64,000 nucleotides of DNA from Chitinophaga filiformis (lineage in GTDB: Bacteria > Bacteroidota > Bacteroidia > Chitinophagales > Chitinophagaceae), in the NCBI RefSeq assembly GCF_023100805.1, contig NZ_CP095855.1, positions 1,612,001-1,676,000 of the forward strand. Reading direction: 5' to 3'. Of this stretch, positions 34,698 to 43,287 are shown one piece after another. The notes beneath the pieces were generated by a model, which searched no databases, had not been told where the DNA came from, and was given only the letters and a program-made list of their open reading frames with translations. The position numbers were made by a program, and so were the translations under genes. The first letter of the stretch is position 1, and every line of letters begins with the position of its first letter.

Positions 34698-35023
34698 CCT
34701 GCCTGCCAGTTTTTAAGTATACCGGGCGGCCTGCAGGTAGCCCGGTATACCAGGTCTGACCGTTAACGTGAACAAGTAAATATGAACTTCACTGTTATAA
34801 ATAGATTCGGGAGTATACCCTTTTATTGAGAGAATGATGTAAGTGGTTCCTGAACCGGGGCAGGTATTGCCTGAAGGGCAGCAGCGTATAAATATGCTGG
34901 ACCGGGTTAGGCGAGGATTGAGTATATTCCCGATTAGATTGTGTGTAAACAAAAAGCTGTCATCTATGATAGCTTTTTGTTTTTTATCTTGTATACCATC
35001 AACCCTTCAAAATACCACGTGCT
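34698..35023. other. Gene-free interval with strong hairpins; candidate structured RNA
   Basis: An 11-bp perfect hairpin (34717-34727/34740-34750) follows the DJ-1 gene. A second region, 34805-34987, has a 12-bp closing stem (34807-34818 with 34922-34933, one G-U), several internal hairpins and an intrinsic terminator at 34947-34987. No protein frame there looks real. This would fit a 6S-like or other regulatory RNA of about 180 nt. Confidence 0.4.
34947..34987 (+). terminator. Strong intrinsic terminator before the ricin/propeller gene
   Basis: AAACAAAAAGCT (34947-34958) pairs with 34971-34982, extended inward by TCA/TGA around TCTA, and followed by more T residues. It ends a transcript from upstream, either the DJ-1 message or a separate RNA. 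Confidence 0.85.
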
Positions 35024-36613
35024 ATGAAAATGTTAACTGTATTACTATCCATTTTGATCTGTGCCCATCATCTGGTACAGGCCACCAGTCTTCCTGACTA
35101 CCTTACTGTTACACTCAGAAATGCCAAGAGTAATAAGTACCTGGAAGTTAGCGGTGATCCCCTCCGGAACGAGAAATATAAAGACAGCGTTGCCCTGCAG
35201 CAATGGGAACTCTCGATTTCCCGCGGCGATACGGACCGCTGGCAGAAATGGCATTTGATCTATCAGATCACTGTTAACGGTACCAGGTACTATCATATCC
35301 GTAACCTGCACAGCGGTAAACTGGCCGATGCGAATGGAACCATTGTTCAACAGCTGGCAGCGCTTCCACAAACAAGTGACAGGCAGCTATGGAGATTGGA
35401 AGACAAGGGCAACGGACGATATATGATATTCAATAAAGGCAGCGGACTGGCTTTATCACTGGAAGGAGGAGCGACGGGGAACGGCGTGAAAGTGATTCTC
35501 GACAGACTAAATACTGATGGCAGGCAATCCTGGATGCTCAGCGTAATTGCAAACGATACCTATCGTGATGATGAGGTGGTGCGTTTCTTTAACCGGAATA
35601 ATACCACACAAGGTTCAGCCGCTTTCGATCAGGGAAATAGTATTCCGCTCATCTGGGGCGCTAATAACGGAAAAGTGCTTTGGGTAACGCAGGATGCCTG
35701 GGATGGCGTTCAGCTGCAATCCAATAACATGTTCCGGTGTGGCGATTTCCACAGGTATAGTAATTCCGTGTTGATCCAGCCGGCCAGAGCAGATTGGAAC
35801 CCGGAGCATACGCCGAATATGACCATCAATAGCAGTACTTCCGGTAAGCCCCGGCAGGTGTTCAATATACAGCCAGGTACCTCCTGGAGCTGGGCTGGTC
35901 CGGGCATAGAGATCAATGATAAGGTGTATGTGCATTGCGGGGAAGGACAAGGGTTGGATATTACCGGGCAGTCGCTTTACCAACTAACACAGAGCACAGG
36001 CACTGAATGGAAAGTGGAGCGTAACATGCCGAACGGATTGGATAGCCAGAAGATCATCACTTATTCCTGTGGTATGGTGAAGCCGGGAGATGGATATGTG
36101 TATGTTTTTGGTAAGGAGGGTATCAGCTTCAACTATGCGAGTTATGTGCATGTGGCCAGGTTCCCCGAGGGCAATCCGCTGCTATGGGAGTATTATAATG
36201 GGAGCGGATGGACGGGGCGTCCCAGTCCGGGAAGTACAGCTAGAATTGCGGATGGGAGAGGAACTGTGAGCGTTGCTTACCTGAATGGTAAATATATCCT
36301 GATGACGATGGATCAGGGTTTTGATTGTGACACTGCCAGGAATATTTACATCGCTACTGCCAGTTCCCCGACAGGGCCGTTTTCAGGGGAAACGCTGGTA
36401 TACACTATCAAAGAATATTTTAAAGGACAATATGCACGATACTATACACCTGTTATTCATCCGGAGTTTGACAATGGCAGAAATGAACTGCTGTTGTCTT
36501 ATTGTCTGAACTTTTCGGCGTGTAAGCTGGAATCCTGCGAAGGGGAGTGGCTGGATCCTTATTATTACCGGGTAAAAGGAATAAGGGTACCATATGCAAA
36601 GATCGGCCTTTGA
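35024..36613 (+). CDS. Secreted ricin-type lectin plus beta-propeller protein
   Basis: A 529-residue secreted protein with a signal peptide (about residues 1-20). Residues 25-180 are a ricin-type beta-trefoil: VTLRNAKSNKYLEVSG, YYHIRNLHSGKLADANG, RYMIFNKGSGLALSLEGG, with QxW-like ends (RQLWRLED, RQSWMLSV). Residues 185-529 look like a five-bladed propeller of the DUF4185/GH43-like kind (GNSIPLIWGANNGKVLWVTQ, SCGMVKPGDGYVYVFG, LNGKYILMTMDQG). Together they suggest a secreted glycan-binding protein or glycoside hydrolase; catalytic residues cannot be assigned. The stop codon abuts the stop codon of the next convergent gene with no gap. Confidence 0.7.
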   Translation: MKMLTVLLSILICAHHLVQATSLPDYLTVTLRNAKSNKYLEVSGDPLRNEKYKDSVALQQWELSISRGDTDRWQKWHLIYQITVNGTRYYHIRNLHSGKLADANGTIVQQLAALPQTSDRQLWRLEDKGNGRYMIFNKGSGLALSLEGGATGNGVKVILDRLNTDGRQSWMLSVIANDTYRDDEVVRFFNRNNTTQGSAAFDQGNSIPLIWGANNGKVLWVTQDAWDGVQLQSNNMFRCGDFHRYSNSVLIQPARADWNPEHTPNMTINSSTSGKPRQVFNIQPGTSWSWAGPGIEINDKVYVHCGEGQGLDITGQSLYQLTQSTGTEWKVERNMPNGLDSQKIITYSCGMVKPGDGYVYVFGKEGISFNYASYVHVARFPEGNPLLWEYYNGSGWTGRPSPGSTARIADGRGTVSVAYLNGKYILMTMDQGFDCDTARNIYIATASSPTGPFSGETLVYTIKEYFKGQYARYYTPVIHPEFDNGRNELLLSYCLNFSACKLESCEGEWLDPYYYRVKGIRVPYAKIGL

Positions 36614-37114
36614 TTATCGTCTGCTACCGGATACTGGTTTTGCAGCAATGAAATAGCATATGGCTAAATAAACCGCTGCATAAACAAGGATATATAAGTC
36701 GGAGGCACTGCGATAATAAGACCAACTGGAAGGCAGATAATCCCTGGAGAAGCTGGTAAAAAAGACATATATAGCTTCCCTGAAGAGGCAGAATGTGTAA
36801 ACCGCGATCAGCATCAATGTAAAGAAGACAGATCGCCGCAGCTTGGGGAAAAACGTTAAGAGGCCGGCCGCCAGGTGAAGAGCGCCGATCGGCACTAAAC
36901 TGGTGGTATTAGCGCTATGTGCCGGGGCTTTGCGAAGGTCAATGGCCAGGAATACAAGCATAAGAATACCAGCAAGTGCCACAATAATGTTTGCAGTGGA
37001 CAGGTATCTGGGCCTTATTTTTCTTAAATGCCTGTTAAAGCCGGACATCAGGAGAAAGCACAGGCTGGAGATGCAATAGGCCAGGAGTAGGGTAGCCAGG
37101 ATAGGGATTATCAT
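36614..37114 (-). CDS. Four-helix integral membrane protein, unknown function
   Basis: The 166-residue protein has four hydrophobic helices (about residues 2-24, 40-62, 75-110 and 140-160) with short polar loops, and resembles DoxX-like or DUF-type small membrane proteins in size only. I do not recognise the family. It lies between the ricin/propeller gene (convergent, stop codons touching) and the C70-like protease gene on the same strand. Confidence 0.55.
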   Translation of the reverse strand: MIIPILATLLLAYCISSLCFLLMSGFNRHLRKIRPRYLSTANIIVALAGILMLVFLAIDLRKAPAHSANTTSLVPIGALHLAAGLLTFFPKLRRSVFFTLMLIAVYTFCLFREAIYVFFTSFSRDYLPSSWSYYRSASDLYILVYAAVYLAICYFIAAKPVSGSRR

Positions 37115-37149
37115 ATTCTAAAAATAAGCAAAAGGACTTGATAAAACAT

Positions 37150-37178
37150 AATCGCCAGCCTCTTTCAGGCTGGCGATT
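37150..37178. terminator. Terminator after the C70-like protease gene
   Basis: AATCGCCAGCC (37150-37160) and GGCTGGCGATT (37168-37178) form an 11-bp perfect stem with a 7-nt loop. It lies 8 bp past the protease stop codon on the minus strand. Confidence 0.8.
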
Positions 37179-37185
37179 TTTAATA

Positions 37186-38331
37186 TTAGGCGCCCATAAG
37201 GTCGTCTTGTTTTTCTGTGACAGCTTTCTGTCTGAATACCAACTCTTTGAAACTACCTTCATTGAGTACGGTATCTTCCTGGCCAAAGTGGCGAAGCATG
37301 TAGTAGCGGTCATTCTCCTTATTTTCTGTACGCAACCAGAGTGCTTCAAGGTTGAGCGCCGGGAATTTCAGCACGCTCAGTTCACCTTCTATCTCTTTTT
37401 CCTGTAAGCTGGATTTTATTTTTTCCATGCCATGTTCAATACGATGGAAGTAATTGTCGTCAGTGCTTACTTGTAATACCTCCGGATTTTCTTCCGAGGT
37501 AGCAAGGTCGTAAAGTGCTACCGGCTTTTTCTGATCCAGTTCTATCACACGAAGGGAACTGGGTCTTTCGGGAATGGCAATGTCCCTGTCGATGTCTTTC
37601 AGTCCGATGACATATGCATGATGGGCAAAGCTCAATTCCAGCTCGGCAGCGCTCTTGTCGGCCTTTAGATTAGGACGCTGTAAACGGATCAGCGGGCGAA
37701 CCTCAGGGATTGGCTTGAGTAATTCCGGTTTGAATACGAGGTCTTTGATCCACATAAAGTAAAAGTGTTTTTTCGTGATGTAGCTATGTGTCCAGGAACC
37801 GCTGCCCTGATAGTTGGTGGAAAACTGGCTAACGGTGAGTACGCTCTTGCCATAGATCGGGTCGTCAATATGGAAATACTTCGTGTTTAATATTTTTGAC
37901 ACACCGTAAATGGCCATAAAATGTCCACCACCGCCAGACCAGCCTATGCGGGTACCCACCACAAGGCCGGCATCTATTTGCTCTTTAACGGCTTCCCAGG
38001 TCATTGTACCGCTTCTCAGTTCGACGAAGTTCTTGGTACGTGTCAGCGCCTTGTCGAGGTACCAGGGTACATTACAAGGGCCGGGAACCGGTGATGTACA
38101 GCAGGTCTGTCCGAGTTCGGCAGAGGCGATCTTACATTGTGTCCACGGATTTAGCAGTGCTGAATAGAAGAAGGACACACTTTTGGAGGTCGCCGCCCAG
38201 CACCAGTTGGACTGTGTCTGTGCTTCCATATTAAAGTTAAGCACTGTACTTGAGTAAAAGATGTTCCAGAGGTATAATTCATCTACAAAAGGTTTGTGAA
38301 TTACCTGCTCCTGAAGATTTGTGAAATTCAT
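37186..38331 (-). CDS. Papain-like cysteine protease, C70/AvrRpt2-like, with unknown C-terminal domain
   Basis: The 381-residue protein has a papain-fold domain at about residues 25-200: catalytic Cys in QSNWCWAATSKS, His in GGGGHFMAIYGV and Asp/Asn region YFHIDDPIYG, which is the pattern of Pfam Peptidase_C70/C39_2 (AvrRpt2-like). Two further cysteines (QTCC) are near. The C-terminal half (about 205-381) is mixed alpha/beta and not recognised. There is no obvious signal peptide from ATG 38331. The frame runs up to 38466, but the conserved part begins at the later ATG. Related proteins include secreted effectors and bacteriocin-type proteases. Confidence 0.75.
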   Translation of the reverse strand: MNFTNLQEQVIHKPFVDELYLWNIFYSSTVLNFNMEAQTQSNWCWAATSKSVSFFYSALLNPWTQCKIASAELGQTCCTSPVPGPCNVPWYLDKALTRTKNFVELRSGTMTWEAVKEQIDAGLVVGTRIGWSGGGGHFMAIYGVSKILNTKYFHIDDPIYGKSVLTVSQFSTNYQGSGSWTHSYITKKHFYFMWIKDLVFKPELLKPIPEVRPLIRLQRPNLKADKSAAELELSFAHHAYVIGLKDIDRDIAIPERPSSLRVIELDQKKPVALYDLATSEENPEVLQVSTDDNYFHRIEHGMEKIKSSLQEKEIEGELSVLKFPALNLEALWLRTENKENDRYYMLRHFGQEDTVLNEGSFKELVFRQKAVTEKQDDLMGA

Positions 38332-38730
38332 GATGTATAATGTTTGGGGTTGAAAAATCAGTAGCTCGTTGTGGAATGTGAGAACAAAATTACCTGCTTT
38401 GGTAATTTTTGAAAAGCGTAAAAATACCTGATTTATATAGGTGTTAACCGTACATTCAGCGCACACATCTATGGCGGCTGTGGTTTCACGGTATGGCCGA
38501 CAGTTATCTCAGGCAATAATACTTTCGTTCATATCGACATACCGGGCGGAAGAATTGTCCTGACAAAATTCAGCGGAATTTGGCGGTGAAGCCTGAGCGA
38601 TCCGTTCCTGGGAATCGTTGGATGTGCTACAGGACGCAGATTTAATTAATTGCTGATGGCAGTATTTGTATAAATTTTGTCCTTATTTGCCCTGGTGCCA
38701 GCGTTACTTTTACACAAAATCATATAAAAC

Positions 38731-39495
38731 ATGGGAAAAGATGATACTACTCTCACTGTTGCTGATACAAAGAATGGTGAGCACTACGATCAACCTTTGA
38801 AGGTGGGATTTTTGGTGTATGAAAACCAGGACCAGATCGACTTTACAGGGCCTTTTGAAGTACTATCCCGGATGACGGACATTGAAATATATGTTATTGC
38901 TAAGTCGCTAACCCCCGTGAAAGATATCAAACGATTGACAATAACTCCCGATACAGCAATTGCCAATGCCCCGGAACTTGATCTGTTGGTGGTTTCCGGC
39001 GGGTTTGGACAGCATGATCTAATGCATGATACGGAGGTGTTATCTTTTATCCACAAACACTATCTGTCCGGAAAATATATCATGTCCGTATGTACGGGAG
39101 CGCTTTTGTGCGGTGCTGCCGGAATTTTGGAGGGAGTACGGGCAACGACCCATTGGGCATCATGGGAGTTCTTAAAATATTATGGAGCGATACCGGTGAA
39201 GTCGAGATATGTGGTTGACGGCAAATTGTTAAGTACCGCGGGCGTCACGGCTGGTATTGACGGCGCATTGAAACTGGTATCAATACTCAGAGGTGAGGCG
39301 GAAGCCAAAGAGATCCAGCTGGAATTGGAGTATGCCCCTGATCCTCCTTTCAACAGCGGCACTCCTGAAACAGCGGAGCAAGCGACTATTGAGGCTTATT
39401 ACCGGCGGTATGGGCATATTAAGCAATTGCGTGAAGAAGATGCGATACAATTTGCTGCCGGAGCGGAAAACAATCCTGGGTATAGGATTGGTTAA
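38731..39495 (+). CDS. DJ-1/PfpI-family protein (isonitrile hydratase InhA-like)
   Basis: The 254-residue cytosolic protein has GFLVYENQDQIDFTGPFEVL at the N-terminus, typical of the InhA/GATase1-like group. The nucleophilic Cys is in IMSVCTGALLCGAAGIL and the downstream THWASWEFL block fits the same group. Pseudomonas InhA hydrates isonitriles to N-formamides; homologues may do related reactions. An unusual C-terminal extension (about residues 190-254) rich in Glu and Tyr is present. It is a monocistronic gene. Confidence 0.85.
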   Translation: MGKDDTTLTVADTKNGEHYDQPLKVGFLVYENQDQIDFTGPFEVLSRMTDIEIYVIAKSLTPVKDIKRLTITPDTAIANAPELDLLVVSGGFGQHDLMHDTEVLSFIHKHYLSGKYIMSVCTGALLCGAAGILEGVRATTHWASWEFLKYYGAIPVKSRYVVDGKLLSTAGVTAGIDGALKLVSILRGEAEAKEIQLELEYAPDPPFNSGTPETAEQATIEAYYRRYGHIKQLREEDAIQFAAGAENNPGYRIG

Positions 39496-39704
39496 TTGCT
39501 GGGGCAAAGATCTTACCCGACGCTACATGATATGCTGCTAAAAAAGCTGCTCATAAGGGCACAATCACTGGTATGTACGCCAGACAAACCGAACTATTTT
39601 ATGCAGGATTTCAAAATAACAAGCGGCTGATTAAAATGTATATCGCATTGATATGTAAGCAGTAATGGTGCTTTTTGTGTTGGTTTCCTCTGTATATTGC
39701 ATTT

Positions 39705-40163
39705 ATGTTTGGGCTTGATAAATATCAATATACAGCTGACAAAAGCTTTATGGCTTATCATTTTATTAGTAACGGGCCACAGGGTGCAATACAAAAGATC
39801 GCTAAATTTAATCTGCTCGATGAGCACCTTTACAATTTTGGGTTCGGTGACTTAGATCCTGCAACAGGAGATATTTCCGATACTGCTATAAGCGATAATA
39901 AAGATGTAGATGTTATAATGGGGACACTTGGCTCAATCATTTATGATTTTACCAATTTGTTCCCTAATTCACTTATCTCTGTTCAAGGAACTAACAAGGC
40001 GAGAACCCGGTTATATCAGATGAATATAAATAAACATTGGGAGCGAATTGAACCGGTCTTTGAAGTATACGGATTAGTAGAAGACGATCACTGGGAGCCT
40101 TTCCAAAAAGGAGTAAATTATCAAGCATTTTTAGGATATCAAAAAGGGAGTTTTAGCTTTTGA
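39705..40163 (+). CDS. DUF6934-family protein
   Basis: The 152-residue protein matches the DUF6934 pattern: LDKYQYTADKSFMAYHF at the start, FGFGDLDPATGDISD, then IIYDFTNLFPNSLISVQG and KARTRLYQMNINKHWERI. Function is unknown. I chose ATG 39705 since it fits the family N-terminus; the frame begins at 39675. A 59-residue basic protein follows after 56 bp in the same direction. GC content of this cassette is visibly lower than that of its neighbours, which suggests horizontal acquisition. The paired layout resembles toxin-antitoxin or defence cassettes, but that is inference. Confidence 0.75.
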   Translation: MFGLDKYQYTADKSFMAYHFISNGPQGAIQKIAKFNLLDEHLYNFGFGDLDPATGDISDTAISDNKDVDVIMGTLGSIIYDFTNLFPNSLISVQGTNKARTRLYQMNINKHWERIEPVFEVYGLVEDDHWEPFQKGVNYQAFLGYQKGSFSF

Positions 40164-40219
40164 TCACCAGGCAATTAGATAGGTTTTTAGAAGTAGGTAA
40201 AAATAATTAACTTCGTGTT

Positions 40220-40399
40220 ATGTCAAATAAGTCAAAAAAGAGAGGAATTACTAAGGTCGGTATCAAGCCATTGGTTGCCGTAGATCCTACATTGCCTTCA
40301 TTTGAGGGACATCCTTTTTTTGAGAAAAAGGCCCAGGCTGTAAAAAGACTTCTTAAAAAGGTAGGGCTTCCTTCGCACCTTAATCCCAGGCTCCGTTAA
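40220..40399 (+). CDS. Small basic protein paired with DUF6934
   Basis: ATG 40220 opens a 59-residue frame ending in TAA at 40397-40399. The product is strongly basic (MSNKSKKRGITKVGIKPLVA, then EKKAQAVKRLLKKVGL) and has no membrane segment. I do not recognise it. It follows the DUF6934 gene by 56 bp and a terminator-like hairpin lies 59 bp after the stop, so the two probably share a transcript. Its size and charge would suit a nucleic acid-binding partner or antitoxin. Confidence 0.55.
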   Translation: MSNKSKKRGITKVGIKPLVAVDPTLPSFEGHPFFEKKAQAVKRLLKKVGLPSHLNPRLR

Positions 40400-40458
40400 T
40401 AACAGTCTGCTTGCTGTAGCGAATCGTTATTGTGGGCGTGGTAAATTCATCTGCGTAA

Positions 40459-40492
40459 AAAAAGCCATCCCGTTTAAGTGAGACGGCTTTTT
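40459..40492. terminator. Bidirectional terminator-like hairpin
   Basis: AAAAAGCC (40459-40466) pairs with GGCTTTTT (40485-40492), with CCGT/ACGG pairing possible inside. It serves the DUF6934 cassette and the convergent hydrolase gene. Confidence 0.7.
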
Positions 40493-40554
40493 AATACTTT
40501 GCTTATCGTGCTATCTCCTGCACCAATACGCAGATATTCCCTGCGTATCTGTAT

Positions 40555-41364
40555 CTACGCCACATGTCCCGAAAAGGGCATTGCAGCCTGTTCACTTCTG
40601 CAAAAATCATGAATTAGTTCAGCCACTTTTTCGGGTTGTTGTACCATTATCAGATGCCCTACCCGTGGAATAACCACCATTCTGGAGCCAGGTATTATTG
40701 CTACCAGTTCAGCCTGCAATCGTGAGGGGGAGTCTACAATATCATTTTCGCCGGCAATTATCAGTGTTGGTATATAAATAGATGATAATCCGGCAGACAC
40801 ATCCTCCGTCAATGCTGCGGCAGGCCATCCCAGCCGGGATGCTGTATTGTGCCGTTGCATATCCTCCACTATGGTTTGTCTGACAGTTGGTGTTAAATCC
40901 GGGGCGTTAAATACGTGATCGATTGTCTGATTGATATTATCCAGGCTGGTATATGCATTTTCCATGCCCAGTACCATTTCCGCTGGCAGGATAGTGGAAA
41001 CGGCGGGAGATGGAGCGACCAGGATTAATTTTTTTAGTCCGGCAGGCTTTTTTGCCGCAATTGCCTGGGCAATCTTTCCACCCATTGAATGACCTACTAA
41101 AATGTAATTGTTCAGTTGCAGCTGACTAATGAGACCTGATACGTCATCTGCCAAAGACTGGATATCATATCCGGTTTGTGGTTTGTCTGATTCGCCCCAT
41201 CCGCGCAGATCCATTCGAATACAGCGATAATCTTTCTTTAATAGATCAGAGACTTGTTTCCAGGTCCTTGAAGATCCACCCCAAAAATGAAGGAATATTA
41301 AAGCGGGATGGTTGTTCCCTTCACTTTCTACCAATAGCCGGACATCATTTACTTGATAATACAT
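40555..41364 (-). CDS. Alpha/beta hydrolase
   Basis: The 269-residue cytosolic hydrolase has an oxyanion segment HFWGGSSRTW, the nucleophile elbow GHSMGG, an Asp in IAGENDIVD and the catalytic His in VGHLIMVQQPEKV. It is of the haloperoxidase/esterase (MhpC-like) group. An AraC-type regulator is encoded 79 bp upstream on the same strand and may control it. The substrate is unknown. Confidence 0.9.
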   Translation of the reverse strand: MYYQVNDVRLLVESEGNNHPALIFLHFWGGSSRTWKQVSDLLKKDYRCIRMDLRGWGESDKPQTGYDIQSLADDVSGLISQLQLNNYILVGHSMGGKIAQAIAAKKPAGLKKLILVAPSPAVSTILPAEMVLGMENAYTSLDNINQTIDHVFNAPDLTPTVRQTIVEDMQRHNTASRLGWPAAALTEDVSAGLSSIYIPTLIIAGENDIVDSPSRLQAELVAIIPGSRMVVIPRVGHLIMVQQPEKVAELIHDFCRSEQAAMPFSGHVA

Positions 41365-41443
41365 ATGATCTTAGTTTTTACAGATCAAAGGTCAATTTAA
41401 TGGCTAGGCAGAAAAAGGTGTAAAAGTCCCATTTAGTGGTAAA

Positions 41444-42463
41444 TTATTGCCCGTCAGAAGGGTGATGAAACTTCCGGAATGCAGTAGGGCTTTTCCCCGT
41501 ATGTTTTCTGAAAAACTTGATAAAGTTAGTTGGATCTGTGAAGCCGAGAGAATAGCCAATGCTTTTACCAGCCTCATTATTGTAGATTAATAATCGTTTA
41601 GCTTCCAGCAACAATCTCTCGTTTATTAACTGCTTTGGAGTTTGCCCGGAAAGTCTTTGTGTGACACGGGCGAGCGCTTTCCCTGAAAGATTTAGTTGTT
41701 CAATGTAAAAGGCAACTGACTGCTGCTCCTTAAAGTGTTTCTCCAAAAGATCTTTAAAATTAAAGAAAACTTCAAGGTGGTTGTCTGAAACAGTAGCCTT
41801 ATTCGTAATCAGGCCAGCTTCACGTTCTGCCTGTAATAAAAAGTTTGCAAGGTGATTTCTCAATATCAATGGCTTATAGCTGTCGAGTACTGTTTGCTCT
41901 TGCTGTTCAATCAAATTCCAGAACTCTTTCAAGGTATTTGATTCCTCTAACAGGCAATATTTGTTATTATCATATTGATTGAACAATGAAGTTCTGGTTA
42001 AAAAATTATTGTCACTAACAGTAATAGAAAAGAAGGTATCTGTAAAAAGCAGCACTTTAGCTTTAAAGTGGGTATGCTGATCAAAGAACTGCAACCTGTT
42101 TTTCCCTACAAAAAGAAAGCTGCCGGGCTTAATTGTTATAGGTATAAAATCGATCATGTGTGTTGGAGTGCCTTCAATGAACCATAGCACACAGAAAAAG
42201 GACGCTCTGTGAGGCGAGGTCAGGCTTTGGCTTTCCAGCACATAACGATTGTCGATAGGGATGGTCTCTATACCGATGGGCATAGTATCATCAAATTGAA
42301 GAGGTATGATTTTTCCTGGTTGCATATAATGTGCAACGATACGAAAGTTCAACCTATTAAAGCCAGAACCTTGCCTGAGTGCTTTTGACGATTGAAGAGG
42401 GGCATCACTTGATGTATCGTTTTCCGGTGCAACAGGCCGGACATATGTTCGATCTGGTATCAT
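41444..42463 (-). CDS. AraC-family transcriptional regulator
   Basis: The protein has an N-terminal cupin-like sensing region (SFLFVGKNRLQFFDQH) and a C-terminal double helix-turn-helix (VAFYIEQLNLSGKALARVTQ and IGYSLGFTDPTNFIKFFRKH followed by GKSPTAFRK). It is lower in GC than nearby core genes. The frame is open to a TTG at 42499; ATG 42463 gives 339 residues and ATG 42325 gives 293 residues, which is the usual family length, so the start is uncertain. It probably regulates the hydrolase gene downstream. Confidence 0.88.
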   Translation of the reverse strand: MIPDRTYVRPVAPENDTSSDAPLQSSKALRQGSGFNRLNFRIVAHYMQPGKIIPLQFDDTMPIGIETIPIDNRYVLESQSLTSPHRASFFCVLWFIEGTPTHMIDFIPITIKPGSFLFVGKNRLQFFDQHTHFKAKVLLFTDTFFSITVSDNNFLTRTSLFNQYDNNKYCLLEESNTLKEFWNLIEQQEQTVLDSYKPLILRNHLANFLLQAEREAGLITNKATVSDNHLEVFFNFKDLLEKHFKEQQSVAFYIEQLNLSGKALARVTQRLSGQTPKQLINERLLLEAKRLLIYNNEAGKSIGYSLGFTDPTNFIKFFRKHTGKSPTAFRKFHHPSDGQ

Positions 42464-42565
42464 CTTTGGGTGGTAAGAACAGTTGGCGGAGGGCTGCAAC
42501 TATTTGCCCGCAGAGGTATGGCAGCTTCGAATTGCAGACTTAACATAATTAAAATCTTGTTACTA

Positions 42566-42799
42566 ATGGCAACTTTCATCAAATCATCAATTGAGCAGAC
42601 ATCCGGACGGGTTGTTAATCTTGATCTTGTGACGCATATTAATGCAGGAAACGGCGAAAGCGGAGATTACCAGATACGGTTTTACTTCAGTAAGGAGCAT
42701 TACGAGATCTGGTCCTATGAAGATGAGTCAGCGCGGGACAGGGACTATGACAATGTTCTTTCTGGACGGGTTAAAACATTGAATAGGTTGGATATTTAA
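42566..42799 (+). CDS. Small protein of unknown function
   Basis: The 77-residue protein begins at ATG 42566 (MATFIKSSIEQTSGRVV). It is acidic, without cysteine or membrane segments, and alternates beta-strand patterns (VVNLDLVTHINAG, YQIRFYFSKEHYEIW) with a charged turn (EDESARDRDYD). The family is not recognised. It is divergent from the AraC gene. Confidence 0.5.
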   Translation: MATFIKSSIEQTSGRVVNLDLVTHINAGNGESGDYQIRFYFSKEHYEIWSYEDESARDRDYDNVLSGRVKTLNRLDI

Positions 42800-43005
42800 A
42801 ATCACTCCATTAATTTTCTTCCTGCGTACGTTGAGGTGGGAGCCTTTTCGAGTTCATTTCATGTGTAAAAGGCAGGCAAACAATCCTTTCGTTTCCATGC
42901 TGAGATGCTATCAAATTATGCCACGGCGGCCGGCAAACTGATTTCTTTCCTTTATATCGGAAGGAGGATATGGGATTTTTTTGAAAAGTTAGTATTGTAT
43001 AAATA

Positions 43006-43037
43006 GAAAAGGGAACATCATCCGATGTTCCCTTTTC
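43006..43037. terminator. Perfect 14-bp hairpin, terminator of the second tRNA-Glu
   Basis: GAAAAGGGAACATC (43006-43019) pairs perfectly with GATGTTCCCTTTTC (43024-43037) around ATCC. It lies 7 bp beyond the 3' end of the tRNA gene. A degenerate copy of this hairpin is at 24108-24139. Confidence 0.75.
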
Positions 43038-43044
43038 TTCGTGT

Positions 43045-43119
43045 TGGTACCGCGTACGGGAGTCGAACCCGTCATTCCTCCGTGAAAGGGAGGCGTCTTA
43101 GCCGATTGACCAACGCGGC
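43045..43119 (-). tRNA. tRNA-Glu (anticodon TTC), second copy
   Basis: The 75 nt are identical to the tRNA at 25449-25523, including the encoded CCA and the G-U first pair. The flanks differ. It sits upstream of, and divergent from, gapA. Confidence 0.93.
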
Positions 43120-43287
43120 TAATCCCCCTTTTGACATGATCTCATGTGTTTAGAGGACTGCAAAGGTAATCGCTATTTTGATATTTTCAAAAAAAACTTG
43201 CTTAACCTAAATTTATATTGCTTTATCCCGCTATAGCTTGTAAATTCGCTACTCAATTTTTTTCAATCTCAACAAACTCAGTGTAAA

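Noticed and set aside
34851-34905. Similarity to the SRP RNA core (CAGG ... GAAGG ... AGCAGC)
   Set aside because: SRP RNA is highly conserved and this stretch has four extra bases and lacks the GGAA tetraloop; probably chance.
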